Notes: generated by a model not told the origin, from the letters alone. DNA of 64,000 nt from an uncultured Oscillospiraceae bacterium (GCA_934512135.1 CAKSWT010000002.1:193292-257291), one strand, 5' to 3'. Shown: positions 43,800 through 52,596, numbered from the stretch's first letter. A program made the numbers and translations.

Positions 43800-44498
43800 T
43801 TAACAGCACAGCCAGTAATATCTTCCCCCAAAGCAGGCGTTGCACAGGCACCAGGCCATACACATGGGATAGCAGAAGCTGCTGTTTACGCCGCTGGAGA
43901 AGCCGTAATGGTCCCCGGCCCTGGTATAGACGTTTCCACCGGACTGAACAATCTGATAGAACCGCTGATAATCCAGATTGTCCGGATCCATCTGCATGGC
44001 TCGCCGGATATGCTCCATGGCTGCCACACGGTTTCCCTGGCCATAATTGGCCCTGGCGCTGCAGTAGTACCACCGATCATCCCGGTCTGCCTCCGGAATG
44101 GAGGAGAGCACATGCATGGCCTCATCGTAGGCTCCGGCGTTAATGTAGTGGAGCGCTGCCTGGATCTCACTGGAGTCCCGGGTCTCATACTGGGTTTGGC
44201 TTCGCTGCTGGTACCCAAAGCCAAAGGGATCAAAGCCAAATCCAAAGGGGTCGTACCCTGCTGATCCGCCATAACCGGCCCCGCTGCCGCCGGAGCCACC
44301 ATAGGACTGCTGCTGTTGCGGCTGAGGGTTTTTAATGGCCTCATAGGCGGCGTTGACCTCGTTCATCTTTCTGGCACATTCCTCGTCGCCAGGGTGCAGG
44401 TCCGGATGATACTTTTTCGCCAGCTTCCGATAGGCTGACTTGATCTCATCCTCCGTCGCCGTTCTGGGTACGCCAAGTACCTCGTAGGGATCTCTCAT
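43800..44498 (-). CDS. J-domain protein with TPR-like region, not classical DnaJ
   Basis: 232 aa. J domain at residues 1-65 (DPYEVLGVPRTATEDEIKSA; catalytic HPD in KYHPDLHPGDE), then a Gly/Phe/Tyr-rich linker (about 85-130), a TPR-like helical repeat (ALHYINAGAYDEAMHVLSSI) and a C-terminus ending in a cysteine/tyrosine cluster (CMAWCLCNACFGGRYYWLCC). The zinc-finger and beta domains of DnaJ are absent. The ATG at 44498 overlaps the DUF5685 stop. It should target the adjacent DnaK to special clients. Confidence 0.88.
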   Translation of the reverse strand: MRDPYEVLGVPRTATEDEIKSAYRKLAKKYHPDLHPGDEECARKMNEVNAAYEAIKNPQPQQQQSYGGSGGSGAGYGGSAGYDPFGFGFDPFGFGYQQRSQTQYETRDSSEIQAALHYINAGAYDEAMHVLSSIPEADRDDRWYYCSARANYGQGNRVAAMEHIRRAMQMDPDNLDYQRFYQIVQSGGNVYTRAGDHYGFSSGVNSSFCYPMCMAWCLCNACFGGRYYWLCC

Positions 44499-45355
44499 GA
44501 ATGTGTATCTCCTTCTCTGTTTCGTTCTTCTCTTTGATCTCTCCGATAAAATGCCTGATTGTATTTCTGCCATACGCCGGCGTAAAGTATATTGCGCATC
44601 AACCCCATGTCCTGCTCCAGGGGCAGCTTTTCAAAGGCAGCCGCCCCATCGGACAGAAGCATGCTCAACAGGGCATAGTCTCCCTCCCGGTCACGCTGAG
44701 CCCCCAGCGCCAGCAGCGGATTGGGACGTCCTTTCCGCTGGTCCTCCTGTGCGTCTATGCAGGCGTCCATGATGTAGATAAATCGGCCCAACCCTTCCCC
44801 CAGACGCCGCAGGGTAGGGGACCAGTAGTCGTTCTCCTTCACCACGAATAGCTCTCCCATCAGGGTGCCAAAGCAGTCTGCCGCCCGGTCCGCACTGACC
44901 TCGGGACCTGCTTCGTACCGGTGGAGCTCTGTCAGACAGGTGCGAATCGCCGCTGACTGTCTGGGATATTCCGTTTCCAGCTTTTTGCACCGCCGGGAAA
45001 GGCAGCGGTAGAGCAGCAGCCGTGAGAGCCTATGCTCATCCTCCCAATCGTCCAGACAATTCCACCAAGCCAGCAGTACATTTAAATCCGCGGCATATTC
45101 CGAAAAGCTGCTGGTCCAAAATCCGCGCTTTTTCAGCGGGTGGACCGGACACCGCCCCACACCCTGCCGTTCCTCCGGCTCGTAGAGGCTGGTAAGCACA
45201 AGCACCAGAAATGTCATATCATAGGTCAGCGTCATGCGCCCCAGCAGGCCGTGACGTTTCTGCAGTGTCCGGCAAAGTCCGCAGTAACAGCCGCTGTACC
45301 GCTGACGCTGGACGTCATCCACTTGAGAAGGATCTGCTGTAATATAACCAAACAT
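44495..45355 (-). CDS. DUF5685 family protein
   Basis: 286 aa. MFGYITADPSQ at the start, then YCGLCRTLQKRHGLLGR and TYDMTFLVLVLTSLYEPEER are the DUF5685 signatures; conserved Cys pair in CGLC and an all-alpha C-terminal half with AxEDQRKGRPNPLLAL. Resembles all-alpha prenyltransferase-like folds only loosely; function unknown. In Clostridia it commonly neighbours J proteins, as here. Overlaps the zinc-ribbon gene stop by one base and the J-protein start by four. Confidence 0.85.
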   Translation of the reverse strand: MFGYITADPSQVDDVQRQRYSGCYCGLCRTLQKRHGLLGRMTLTYDMTFLVLVLTSLYEPEERQGVGRCPVHPLKKRGFWTSSFSEYAADLNVLLAWWNCLDDWEDEHRLSRLLLYRCLSRRCKKLETEYPRQSAAIRTCLTELHRYEAGPEVSADRAADCFGTLMGELFVVKENDYWSPTLRRLGEGLGRFIYIMDACIDAQEDQRKGRPNPLLALGAQRDREGDYALLSMLLSDGAAAFEKLPLEQDMGLMRNILYAGVWQKYNQAFYRRDQREERNREGDTHS

Positions 45356-45756
45356 CAGCTGTTCCTTTCAAATACATGGCTGCAATTCTTGCAGGTGATG
45401 CGAATATGTCCCTTTCCCTTGGGGACCCGCAGCACTGTCCCGCATTGGGGACACTTGAAAAAGCAGTATAGGTTCTTCTGACGGCGGCGCAGCTTTTTGC
45501 GGTGCCACCAGTCTGTTACAGGGGACATCAGCTCTAGAAACCTTTGATTTTCCCGCTGTCGTTTGGGAATATTTCGGCTTAAAATCCGAAAATAGCTGGC
45601 CACCAGAAACACCAGGGCCAACAGCCAAAGAATATTGCTGGCCTGTCCGCCTAGCACCATAGAAACAATCAGCAGCACGCATGCGGCAACGCACGACGTC
45701 ATAGACAGTGCATCCGGGCCGTTGCGTCCCGAAAAAAAAGTATTGCGCCGATGCAT
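45355..45756 (-). CDS. membrane protein with C-terminal zinc ribbon
   Basis: 133 aa. Two membrane helices (about residues 20-60), a basic segment, and a CPQC-x-n-CKNC zinc ribbon at the C-terminus. ATG at 45756 is preferred since the family typically opens with a short R/F-rich segment and GR-x-G-x-D as here (FFSGRNGPDALS); an ATG at 45777 is possible. First gene of the dnaK operon. It could tether the chaperone module to the membrane (inference). Confidence 0.78.
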   Translation of the reverse strand: MHRRNTFFSGRNGPDALSMTSCVAACVLLIVSMVLGGQASNILWLLALVFLVASYFRILSRNIPKRQRENQRFLELMSPVTDWWHRKKLRRRQKNLYCFFKCPQCGTVLRVPKGKGHIRITCKNCSHVFERNS

Positions 45757-45936
45757 GATCCCGCCTGCCTTTCTCATGAAAAATTCTCTGTGTCTGTTAG
45801 AATATCAGCAGATTATGAACTGGATATAAACAGGACAAATATTTTTTGAAATCAATTATTTTCTACCTGAACGCACATCTGATATTCTTCCCGATTTCGG
45901 ACATACTAACGCCACTACAAGAGAGGAGGAAGAACC

Positions 45937-46107
45937 ATGAGCTGTAGCTGTGTGGCCAACCATGCCATTGAATGCACGGTAAATCAGTGTGCCCATCACT
46001 GTGAGGCAGAGAATTACTGCTCCCTCAGCAAGATCCATGTGGGCACCCACGAAGCAAACCCCACCGTGGACCAGTGCACCGACTGTCTGTCCTTTGAGAA
46101 AAAGTAA
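45937..46107 (+). CDS. small DUF1540 cysteine-rich protein
   Basis: 56 aa with eight cysteines (MSCSCVANHAIECTVNQCAH; then HC, YC, QCTDC), matching the DUF1540 pattern of one C-x9-12-C-rich repeat; probably a metal-binding protein. Strong GAGAGGAGGA site upstream. The 159 bases between it and the divergent zinc-ribbon gene hold AT-rich promoter-like sequence but no clear hexamer pair. Such proteins occur in many Clostridia, often linked with sporulation; function unknown. Confidence 0.85.
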   Translation: MSCSCVANHAIECTVNQCAHHCEAENYCSLSKIHVGTHEANPTVDQCTDCLSFEKK

Positions 46108-46119
46108 TCGGTATGAAAT

Positions 46120-46143
46120 GCTCCCGGCCGGTTGGCCGGGAGC
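46120..46143. terminator. hairpin between convergent DUF1540 and kinase genes
   Basis: 10-bp stem GCTCCCGGCC / GGCCGGGAGC with a four-base loop; no T-run on either side, so termination efficiency is uncertain. A single copy, without repeat element. Confidence 0.55.
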
Positions 46144-46150
46144 AGATCCG

Positions 46151-49100
46151 TTATTCCGTCGTAACGGTGAAATCCTTGGACGCCAGGAGCTTTCCGTTGA
46201 AGTATACCTCCAAGGTGTAGCTGCCGGGCTTAGAAATGGTATCCGGGAGATCGCCGGTATGCCGCGCCGTGGTCCAGCTGCCGGACCAGGACCGGCCGGG
46301 ATCGTCATTCCGATAGACGTAATAGGGAACACCGTTGGTACCACGAATCACATACAGCGTCTTGACCTGTTTGTCCTCATCGGTGGCGTCGTAATTGACC
46401 TCTACCTTGAAGGCAATGTGCTCGGCAGTGGTAAAGGAATCCGTCTCATCCTCCAGGCTGTCCGGATTTTCCTCCAGGGCATAGAGCGTCATCGTTGCAT
46501 CGGAGCAGCCGTAATCCGTGAACTTTTCGGCTTCTCCCGTGACACAGGTGGTCTGGGTGCTGCCGCCTACCGGCAGATCGTCAGCGCTTTCAATGGTAAA
46601 GGTGTATTCCGTGTTGGGCACGGGATTCTCCAGCGTCAGCGAATTGGTATCGGTGGTCATCAGCGTCGGTGTAACCTCGTTCTCCGAAGCATATACATAG
46701 GAAATATTCCACTGCTTCGGGGCCTCGTCGCTGGTGAACTGCCATTCGACCTTGATACTGCCGTTTTCATCCTGGGTGCTGACAATCTCCGTCACAGATG
46801 CGGAGGAGATCTCCACGGTGATGGTCTTGCGGTCCGTCTCCTGAAGGGACGGGCAGGAAAGCGTCACCGTATAGGTAACACCGGCGCTGAGACCGTCCAG
46901 TGCGCACTCCGTTCCGGTTACATTCTGAGCAGTGGAGGAGCCGTCTGTCCCTTCGCAGGTAACGGTCCAGCTGTCCGGCACCGTGCCGGTATAGGTCCAC
47001 TTTACCGTCGCCCCGGTGGCGGTGACGTTCTCCGCCTCAAAGGTGTTGAGCACCGTGTAGTCCATGGTGGTAAAGGTACAGGTGGTGGTGCCGCCCAGCT
47101 GGTCGCCGTCGCCTCTGGCAATGGTGGCCGTGTAATTGGTGGCAGGGGTCAGTCCGGTGACTTCGATGGGCTCCGAGGCGTCTGTAGCCTCCGCTGTAAC
47201 CACGTCACCGTTGTCCGCAGTGCATGTCACAACCCATTTATCCGGCTGGGCGCCGGTACCGCTAATCACCAGGTTGGCGCTGACCGCCGACACGGAGGAG
47301 GCGGCAAACCCAGTCAGATTGGTCATTTGCTCGGTTTTGGTTTCCGCAGACTTGCTGCCCAGAAGGAGCTTGCCCCCTGTGGATTTGAGGGTAAAGGTAT
47401 AGGTTGTGCTGGGATTCAGTCCGGTAAAGGTGGTGCCGCCGGCACTGAAGGGCATTCTGGAGACCTCACCGGTGGCGGTGGAGCAAACCACTTCCATAGG
47501 CGTATTGTTTTTTGTTTCCGCCTTCACCACCACGGAGGAGGAGGAGACCGACTCTGCGGTGACATTTTTCACAGTGTCCGTCATAAACAGATACCCGGCA
47601 AAGCTGCCGCCTGCCAGCACCAGGACCACGATCACCGCAATCAGCGCCTTTTTCCATCCGGAAGTAGGACCGTCGCTGTCGCCATCATCGTCATATTCGT
47701 CGCCTTCCGGCTCCTCATACCCGCTGTCATAGACATTGGGATCATCGTTCTGCGGGGGCTCGGGCGCAGGACGGGGGCGTTTCCGGCGACTCCGCTGGGG
47801 TGGCGCCTCCTCCACGGGCTCCTGGGGTGCCTCCTCAACAGGCTCCTGAGGGGCCTCATCCGATTCCTCCACCGGATTAGCAGGCGTCTCCGACTGCTGG
47901 CTATTCTCTGCCGCAAGCTCCGCCGCAATCTCCTGCTCCGCCTCCGCAGACACATGGTTATCCGCAGAATCTACGATTTCCGTTCCCTCCGGAAGGGTCT
48001 CCTCCGTCTCATACCCGGGCACGGTGGAAGTGTTCCCCTTGGCATCCATGGACACAACCTCCAGCCCCGGAGTACTCCGGATGGAAGCAAGGAAATCTTC
48101 TACGGAAATCTCCGTATCCGCAGGCAGCAGCAGGTCATCATCAGAAAGGTCGTTCAAAGAGATCTTCGGCACGTCGTCCTCCTCATCCAGCACAAAACCA
48201 GGATCAGGGATCTCTCGCTCTCCGGCCTGGGAATCTTCGTCGTTTTGCTCCGCCTCAGCGGCCTGTCCGGCCTCTACGGTGGCGGCAATGGTTGCCACAT
48301 CCACCTCGGCCTCTTCCTCCTGGGCTTGGGCAGGGGGTACCAAGGGCGTATTGGAGATATTGCCCCGCTGCATATAGAGCACCAGCGCCTGCTTCATCTC
48401 TCCGGGGGTCTGATACCGATTTTCCGGATCAAAGGCGCAGGCTCTAAGGATGATGTCAGAGAGCGCAATATCGGCATAGGCCGGGGCAGGAAGCTCTCCA
48501 TCCGTCCGGACAAACCTGTCGTTATCCCCCATGGGCAGCAGACCGCCGTTGTAGATCTCATAGAGGATCATGCCGACGCTGTAGATATCCATGGTGGCAG
48601 AAAGGCTCGCATCCGAGGGAACAACCTCCGGTGCGGAATAATCCGTGAGCAGCTGATCCGGCATGGAGCTGTATTCCAGGTCCGTCATCTTAACCACGCC
48701 CAGATCTCCCAGGAGGAAATGACGATTGTCACCCAGGTAGATGTTGGTGGGACGGATGTCCTTGTGAACCAGGCCGGCAGCCCGGAGCTGTTCCAGCCCG
48801 GAGCAGAGGTCAATCGCCAGATTGACCGCCTGGAGCTTCGTCAGCGGATGCGCCGCGATGTATGCTGGGAGACTGCGGCAGAAGTCTGCCAGAAGATACA
48901 CATCATAGCCGGAACCGATGAACTTTTGGTCCACCTGGTAGCCGCGGAACTTCAGAATGTTGGATGCATTCTTGATCCCGTTGAGCAGCAGTAGCTCAGA
49001 CTTGATGTCCTTGACCAGCGAGGCATAATAACGCTGTGCATCCGCCTCACCGGAGACGGCACCGGCATAGATGAGCGCCTTGGTCTCTGCATCACTGGCG

Positions 49101-49243
49101 GGGATGGAGATGTGCTTTAATACCATCTTCTTCCCGTCCAGGCGCCGAGTGACCAGATACGCCACTCCGTTGGGACCGCGGCCGATTTCCCGGTCCACCG
49201 TCATATTGCTCAGCAACGGTGTAATTTTTCTTGGATCGATCAA
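46151..49243 (-). CDS. receptor-like Ser/Thr protein kinase with FN3-like ectodomain
   Basis: 1030 aa. N-terminal Hanks kinase (about 1-285): glycine loop GRGPNGVAYLV, Lys43 in MVLKHI, catalytic loop VHKDIRPTN (HKD instead of HRD), DLG instead of DFG, SAPE. An acidic/Pro-rich linker (300-525) precedes one membrane helix (532-553) and an extracellular part with about four FN3-like beta repeats and a further beta domain. A TTG start at 49243 is preferred because GGGAGG lies 7 bases upstream; the ATG five codons earlier contains that site. Divergent from a zinc-ribbon/Big2 protein. No PASTA repeats and no adjacent PP2C phosphatase, so it is not PrkC. Confidence 0.88.
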   Translation of the reverse strand: MIDPRKITPLLSNMTVDREIGRGPNGVAYLVTRRLDGKKMVLKHISIPASDAETKALIYAGAVSGEADAQRYYASLVKDIKSELLLLNGIKNASNILKFRGYQVDQKFIGSGYDVYLLADFCRSLPAYIAAHPLTKLQAVNLAIDLCSGLEQLRAAGLVHKDIRPTNIYLGDNRHFLLGDLGVVKMTDLEYSSMPDQLLTDYSAPEVVPSDASLSATMDIYSVGMILYEIYNGGLLPMGDNDRFVRTDGELPAPAYADIALSDIILRACAFDPENRYQTPGEMKQALVLYMQRGNISNTPLVPPAQAQEEEAEVDVATIAATVEAGQAAEAEQNDEDSQAGEREIPDPGFVLDEEDDVPKISLNDLSDDDLLLPADTEISVEDFLASIRSTPGLEVVSMDAKGNTSTVPGYETEETLPEGTEIVDSADNHVSAEAEQEIAAELAAENSQQSETPANPVEESDEAPQEPVEEAPQEPVEEAPPQRSRRKRPRPAPEPPQNDDPNVYDSGYEEPEGDEYDDDGDSDGPTSGWKKALIAVIVVLVLAGGSFAGYLFMTDTVKNVTAESVSSSSVVVKAETKNNTPMEVVCSTATGEVSRMPFSAGGTTFTGLNPSTTYTFTLKSTGGKLLLGSKSAETKTEQMTNLTGFAASSVSAVSANLVISGTGAQPDKWVVTCTADNGDVVTAEATDASEPIEVTGLTPATNYTATIARGDGDQLGGTTTCTFTTMDYTVLNTFEAENVTATGATVKWTYTGTVPDSWTVTCEGTDGSSTAQNVTGTECALDGLSAGVTYTVTLSCPSLQETDRKTITVEISSASVTEIVSTQDENGSIKVEWQFTSDEAPKQWNISYVYASENEVTPTLMTTDTNSLTLENPVPNTEYTFTIESADDLPVGGSTQTTCVTGEAEKFTDYGCSDATMTLYALEENPDSLEDETDSFTTAEHIAFKVEVNYDATDEDKQVKTLYVIRGTNGVPYYVYRNDDPGRSWSGSWTTARHTGDLPDTISKPGSYTLEVYFNGKLLASKDFTVTTE

Positions 49244-49330
49244 TTTAAAACCTCCCATTCAGAGGAAATGATATGCATATGGGGCGTGATCGAAAACTGC
49301 AACATATGCACGGGAAAGCCATTCTGCTCT

Positions 49331-49359
49331 ATTTTACGTTAAAACTGAAAAAAAAGCAA
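49331..49359 (-). promoter_or_regulatory. promoter of the kinase gene
   Basis: Minus strand: TTGCTT (49359-49354), 17-bp spacer, TAAAAT (49336-49331). Confidence 0.55.
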
Positions 49360-49379
49360 CAGGAATACGCATATAATCA

Positions 49380-49408
49380 TTGGATTTTGTAGAAAGATGT
49401 GCTATTAT
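49380..49408 (+). promoter_or_regulatory. promoter of the zinc-ribbon/Big2 gene
   Basis: TTGGAT (49380-49385), 17-bp spacer, TATTAT (49403-49408). It lies back to back with the kinase promoter, 20 bp apart, allowing shared control. Confidence 0.55.
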
Positions 49409-49473
49409 AGGAGGCGACCTTAAATATGCGTGTCATTTTACAGGATAGAATTCATGATTTGTGGAGGAAGTAT

Positions 49474-50955
49474 ATGAGCAAGATCTGTGAAAAATGCGGC
49501 AATGTAATTCCGGACGGAGCAGACGTCTGTCCAAATTGCGGCAGAGAGGATTATAATGACGAGGTACTAAAGGATGTACTCAGTGAGCTTAAACTGTCTC
49601 TTGGCGACGACCTGACGGAGATTCTGGAGACCCCTGTTGACCAGGAGGACGTTCCGGACCTGGATGATGTGATTGCTGAGGTGAACAGCGAAGCGGCCTC
49701 CAAGCCGAAATCGGAGGAATCCGATGTGACCATGGTATTTGATGCCGCCAAGGTTCGAGAGGCCGCCAAGGAGCAGAAGCCCGCAGGGGCCGCCAAGGCG
49801 CCCAAGGACCCAACACCCAAGGAACGTGTCACCCGAGTTCCCCAGAAGCCCCGCCGTCAGGAGTCGGAAGAGCCCCGGACCCGGAATAAAAAATCCATGA
49901 AAAAGAGCAGCGCCGCTGTGGTCGGTGTACTGATCGGCCTGGTGGTTTCGCTTCTGCTGATTGCCGGCGGCATTGGTATTATGCTGTTCCGTATGGGCTT
50001 CTTTAACACAATGTCCGACGAGGAGCTGCTTGGCACCGCCAAGCCCACCGCCGCCGTAGAGACCGCTCAGGTTACCCCCACGGAGGCTCCGGCCCTTGAG
50101 ACGGAAGCCCCCAGCCCGGAAGCCGCAGTCACAGAAGGCTCCGTCCTGGAGGAGACGCCTGCCCCTTCCAAAGAGCCCATTGAGCTGGATCAGTTCACCG
50201 TCACCGGCGCTTCTACAATCTATATGTATTCCAGAGGGGAAACCGCAAAGGTATCCTATGTCATTTCTCCCGCTTCTGCGGAGTCCGAAATCGAATGGTC
50301 CAGCGATGATGAGACCGTGGCTACCGTAGATAGCAGCGGCACCATTCGTGCCCGCCGCGGCGGCATCTGCACCGTCAAGGGTGAGTGCGGCGACACCTAT
50401 ATCGCCGTCACAGTGGTGTGCAGCTTCGAAGTTCCCGATACCGTCCTCGACATGAACATGGAGGACATCACCATGAACTATGAGGGGCAGACGGCGCAGC
50501 TGTCCATTGACTATGACCTGACACCGGCACAGGTAAAGGCCACCGTTTGGGAGAGCTCTGACCCCAGCGTTGCCACCGTGGACGACAAGGGACTTGTCAC
50601 TGCCGTGGCCGACGGCACCGCTGTGATTTCCGCCTCCATTTCCGACTACACCGCCAGCTGCATTGTTCGCTGCGTGGATGTCACCGGCAGCAAGGGCTAC
50701 AACAGCGATGACTCCGAGTATGTAATCAACTACACAGACGTTACCCTGTCCCGGAAGGGCGAATACTTCCAGTTGACCCTGACCTCCGTGCTTGGCAAGG
50801 ATGTCCCCAGCTTCACCTGGAAATCCGACGACACGGATGTTGCCACTGTGGACAGCAAGGGCGTTGTCACCGCTGTGTCCAATGGCACCGCCTACATCAC
50901 CACAAACATCGGAAAGGATCAGTTCCGCTGCATTGTACGCGTTAATATTTCCTGA
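49474..50955 (+). CDS. zinc-ribbon, membrane-anchored protein with Big2 domains
   Basis: 493 aa. Residues 4-23 are a zinc ribbon (CEKCGNVIPDGADVCPNCGR), followed by an acidic/basic cytoplasmic region, a membrane helix at about 147-172, a Thr/Glu/Pro-rich spacer and three bacterial Ig-like (Big2) domains (about 238-316, 323-405 and 415-493) with repeated IEWSSDDETVATVDSSGTI-like motifs. ATG at 49474 with GGAGG is chosen because the zinc ribbon then starts at residue 4; an in-frame ATG at 49426 also has a GGAGG. Cytoplasmic zinc ribbon plus extracellular Ig domains mirror the inside-outside layout of the kinase opposite and suggest a paired surface-sensing system. Confidence 0.87.
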   Translation: MSKICEKCGNVIPDGADVCPNCGREDYNDEVLKDVLSELKLSLGDDLTEILETPVDQEDVPDLDDVIAEVNSEAASKPKSEESDVTMVFDAAKVREAAKEQKPAGAAKAPKDPTPKERVTRVPQKPRRQESEEPRTRNKKSMKKSSAAVVGVLIGLVVSLLLIAGGIGIMLFRMGFFNTMSDEELLGTAKPTAAVETAQVTPTEAPALETEAPSPEAAVTEGSVLEETPAPSKEPIELDQFTVTGASTIYMYSRGETAKVSYVISPASAESEIEWSSDDETVATVDSSGTIRARRGGICTVKGECGDTYIAVTVVCSFEVPDTVLDMNMEDITMNYEGQTAQLSIDYDLTPAQVKATVWESSDPSVATVDDKGLVTAVADGTAVISASISDYTASCIVRCVDVTGSKGYNSDDSEYVINYTDVTLSRKGEYFQLTLTSVLGKDVPSFTWKSDDTDVATVDSKGVVTAVSNGTAYITTNIGKDQFRCIVRVNIS

Positions 50956-50961
50956 GAGGGG

Positions 50962-50994
50962 AGGGGCTGAGAGCATGGCTCTCGGCCCCTTATT
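50962..50994 (+). terminator. terminator of the Big2 gene
   Basis: Perfect 13-bp stem AGGGGCTGAGAGC / GCTCTCGGCCCCT with ATG loop, followed by TATTTT. Confidence 0.85.
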
Positions 50995-51047
50995 TTCGAG
51001 GAAAAGCACTTTTCTCCGGTAAATCGTAAAATTTTTTCAAAAAGCTA

Positions 51048-51076
51048 TTGACAAACCGCCGATCATCCCCTATAAT
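51048..51076 (+). promoter_or_regulatory. promoter of T-box controlled trpX operon
   Basis: Perfect TTGACA (51048-51053), exact 17-bp spacer, perfect TATAAT (51071-51076), the strongest promoter in the window. Confidence 0.85.
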
Positions 51077-51082
51077 CCTAGA

Positions 51083-51346
51083 CAAGCAAAACCGATGAGC
51101 AGGAATAGTAGCACCGGGGAATCTTTTAGAGAGCGGCGGGTGGTGGAATCGCGGCAGAGAAACCGGATGTGAATGGACCTGTGAGGGTGCCTTGAACGGA
51201 GTAATCCAAGTAGATGGCAACGGGGGTTCCAGCCCGTTATCACATTGGAGCGCATGACTGTGCGCAGAGCGGGTGTTTTACACCAACCAGGGTGGTACCG
51301 CAGGAGTTTAACTCTTGTCCCTATGATAGGGATAAGAGTCTTTTTT
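51083..51346 (+). promoter_or_regulatory. T-box riboswitch, specifier UGG (tRNA-Trp)
   Basis: T-box core AGGGTGGTACCGC at 51289-51301. Stem I contains the AGAGAG and GGTGG loop elements, and the specifier region reads GTGAA-TGG-ACCTGTGAG with TGG at 51174-51176, the Trp codon at the standard place after GAA. The terminator stem ACTCTTGTCCCTAT / ATAGGGATAAGAGT plus TTTTTT ends the leader. Uncharged tRNA-Trp would turn on the transporter genes. Confidence 0.92.
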
Positions 51347-51411
51347 ATACCCCTTGGCGTCCGCTTCACCCGGCCGAATGCAGTCAAATATCTTTTAGGA
51401 GGAACATCCCC

Positions 51412-52530
51412 ATGAAAAAACTCAATCTGATCAAGCACGCATTTTCCCTGACTGCAGCCGCCGCCATGATGATTTCTATGGCTGCTTGTGGCTCCGGTGC
51501 TGCCGGAAGCTCCGCCGTGGATTCCGCCGCAGCAACCGCTGCCGCACCTGCGCAGACCGCCCAGGTCGCCTCGGCCGCTGACACCGCTGCTGCCGGTACT
51601 ACCTATAAGGTCGGCATCGTCAAGTATGTAGACGATGCATCTCTGGACCAGATCGAGGCCGCCATTCAGGCCGAGCTGGACGCTAAGGGCCAGGAACTGG
51701 GCGTCACCTTTGACTACGCAGATTATACGAAAAACGGTCAGGCTGATTCCACCACCCTGAACCAGATCGCCGCCGATCTGATTGCCGACAACGTTGACGT
51801 GATCATCCCCATTGCCACCCCTGCGGCACTGATTATGCAGGCTGCCACAGAGGAAACCCAGACCCCCGTGGTGTTCTCCGCCGTGTCGGATCCCGTAGGC
51901 GCAGGCCTGGTTGCCAGCATGGATGCCCCCGGCTCCAACATCACCGGCACCTCTGATGCGCTGAATGTGGAGGCCATGATCGACCTGATGCTTGCGGCAA
52001 ATCCCGATCTCGAAAAGCTCGGCCTGCTGTATGATCAGGGCCAGGATTCCTCCAAGTCCGCCATCGCCAGCGCCAAGGCGTACTGCCAGGAGAAGGGGAT
52101 TGAGACCATCGAAAAGACCGGCACCACCAACGACGAACTTTCCCTGGCTGCGGACGCTCTGGTTGCCGCCGGCGTGGACGCCGTGTTCACCCCCACCGAC
52201 AACACCGTAATGACCGCCGAGCTGGCCATCTATGAGAAGTTTATCGACGCCAAGATTCCCCACTATGCCGGTGCAGATTCCTTTGCCCTCAACGGCGCCT
52301 TCTGTGGCTACGGCGTCAACTATGTGACCCTCGGAACCAAAACCGCAGACATGGTGGCAGACATTCTGGTGAACGGCGCAGATCCCGCTGCCACGGCTGT
52401 TGAGATTATGTCCAGCGGCATCGCCATGGTCAACACCGAGACCGCTGAGGCCATTGGCCTGGATTACGCTTCCTTCCAGAATCTCTGCGAAGAGGTGAAG
52501 GAAACCACCACCCAGGAAAGCTTTAGCTGA
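51412..52530 (+). CDS. trpX: TrpX-type ABC transporter lipoprotein (tryptophan uptake)
   Basis: 372 aa. Lipoprotein signal with lipobox SMAAC (Cys26), then an Ala-rich linker and an ABC_sub_bind (type 1 periplasmic-binding) fold: TYKVGIVKYVDDASLDQIEA, VIIPIATPAALIMQAAT, PVVFSAVSDPVGAGLV. Members of this family bind tryptophan or related aromatic compounds. The Trp T-box in front supports tryptophan as ligand. AGGAGG site. First gene of a three-gene transporter operon. Confidence 0.9.
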   Translation: MKKLNLIKHAFSLTAAAAMMISMAACGSGAAGSSAVDSAAATAAAPAQTAQVASAADTAAAGTTYKVGIVKYVDDASLDQIEAAIQAELDAKGQELGVTFDYADYTKNGQADSTTLNQIAADLIADNVDVIIPIATPAALIMQAATEETQTPVVFSAVSDPVGAGLVASMDAPGSNITGTSDALNVEAMIDLMLAANPDLEKLGLLYDQGQDSSKSAIASAKAYCQEKGIETIEKTGTTNDELSLAADALVAAGVDAVFTPTDNTVMTAELAIYEKFIDAKIPHYAGADSFALNGAFCGYGVNYVTLGTKTADMVADILVNGADPAATAVEIMSSGIAMVNTETAEAIGLDYASFQNLCEEVKETTTQESFS

Positions 52531-52554
52531 TTATTCCATCAAAATCATAACCAT

Positions 52555-52576
52555 GGGCGGGTGAAATACCCCGCCC
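52555..52576 (+). other. intra-operon hairpin between trpX and trpY
   Basis: GC-rich stem GGGCGGGT / ACCCCGCCC without T-run; probably stabilises the trpX 3' end so that the binding protein is made in excess. Confidence 0.5.
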
Positions 52577-52596
52577 TATGTTGAGGAGGGAACCAC

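Noticed and set aside
45989..48994. A 1001-codon plus-strand open frame opposite the kinase
   Set aside because: Composition is that of an antisense shadow (Gly/Arg/His/Leu-rich, no domains), and it overlaps DUF1540 out of frame. The kinase domain on the minus strand is clear.
49567..51009. Glycine/histidine-rich minus-strand open frame opposite the Big2 gene
   Set aside because: Repetitive shadow of the Big2 coding repeats; no start signal.
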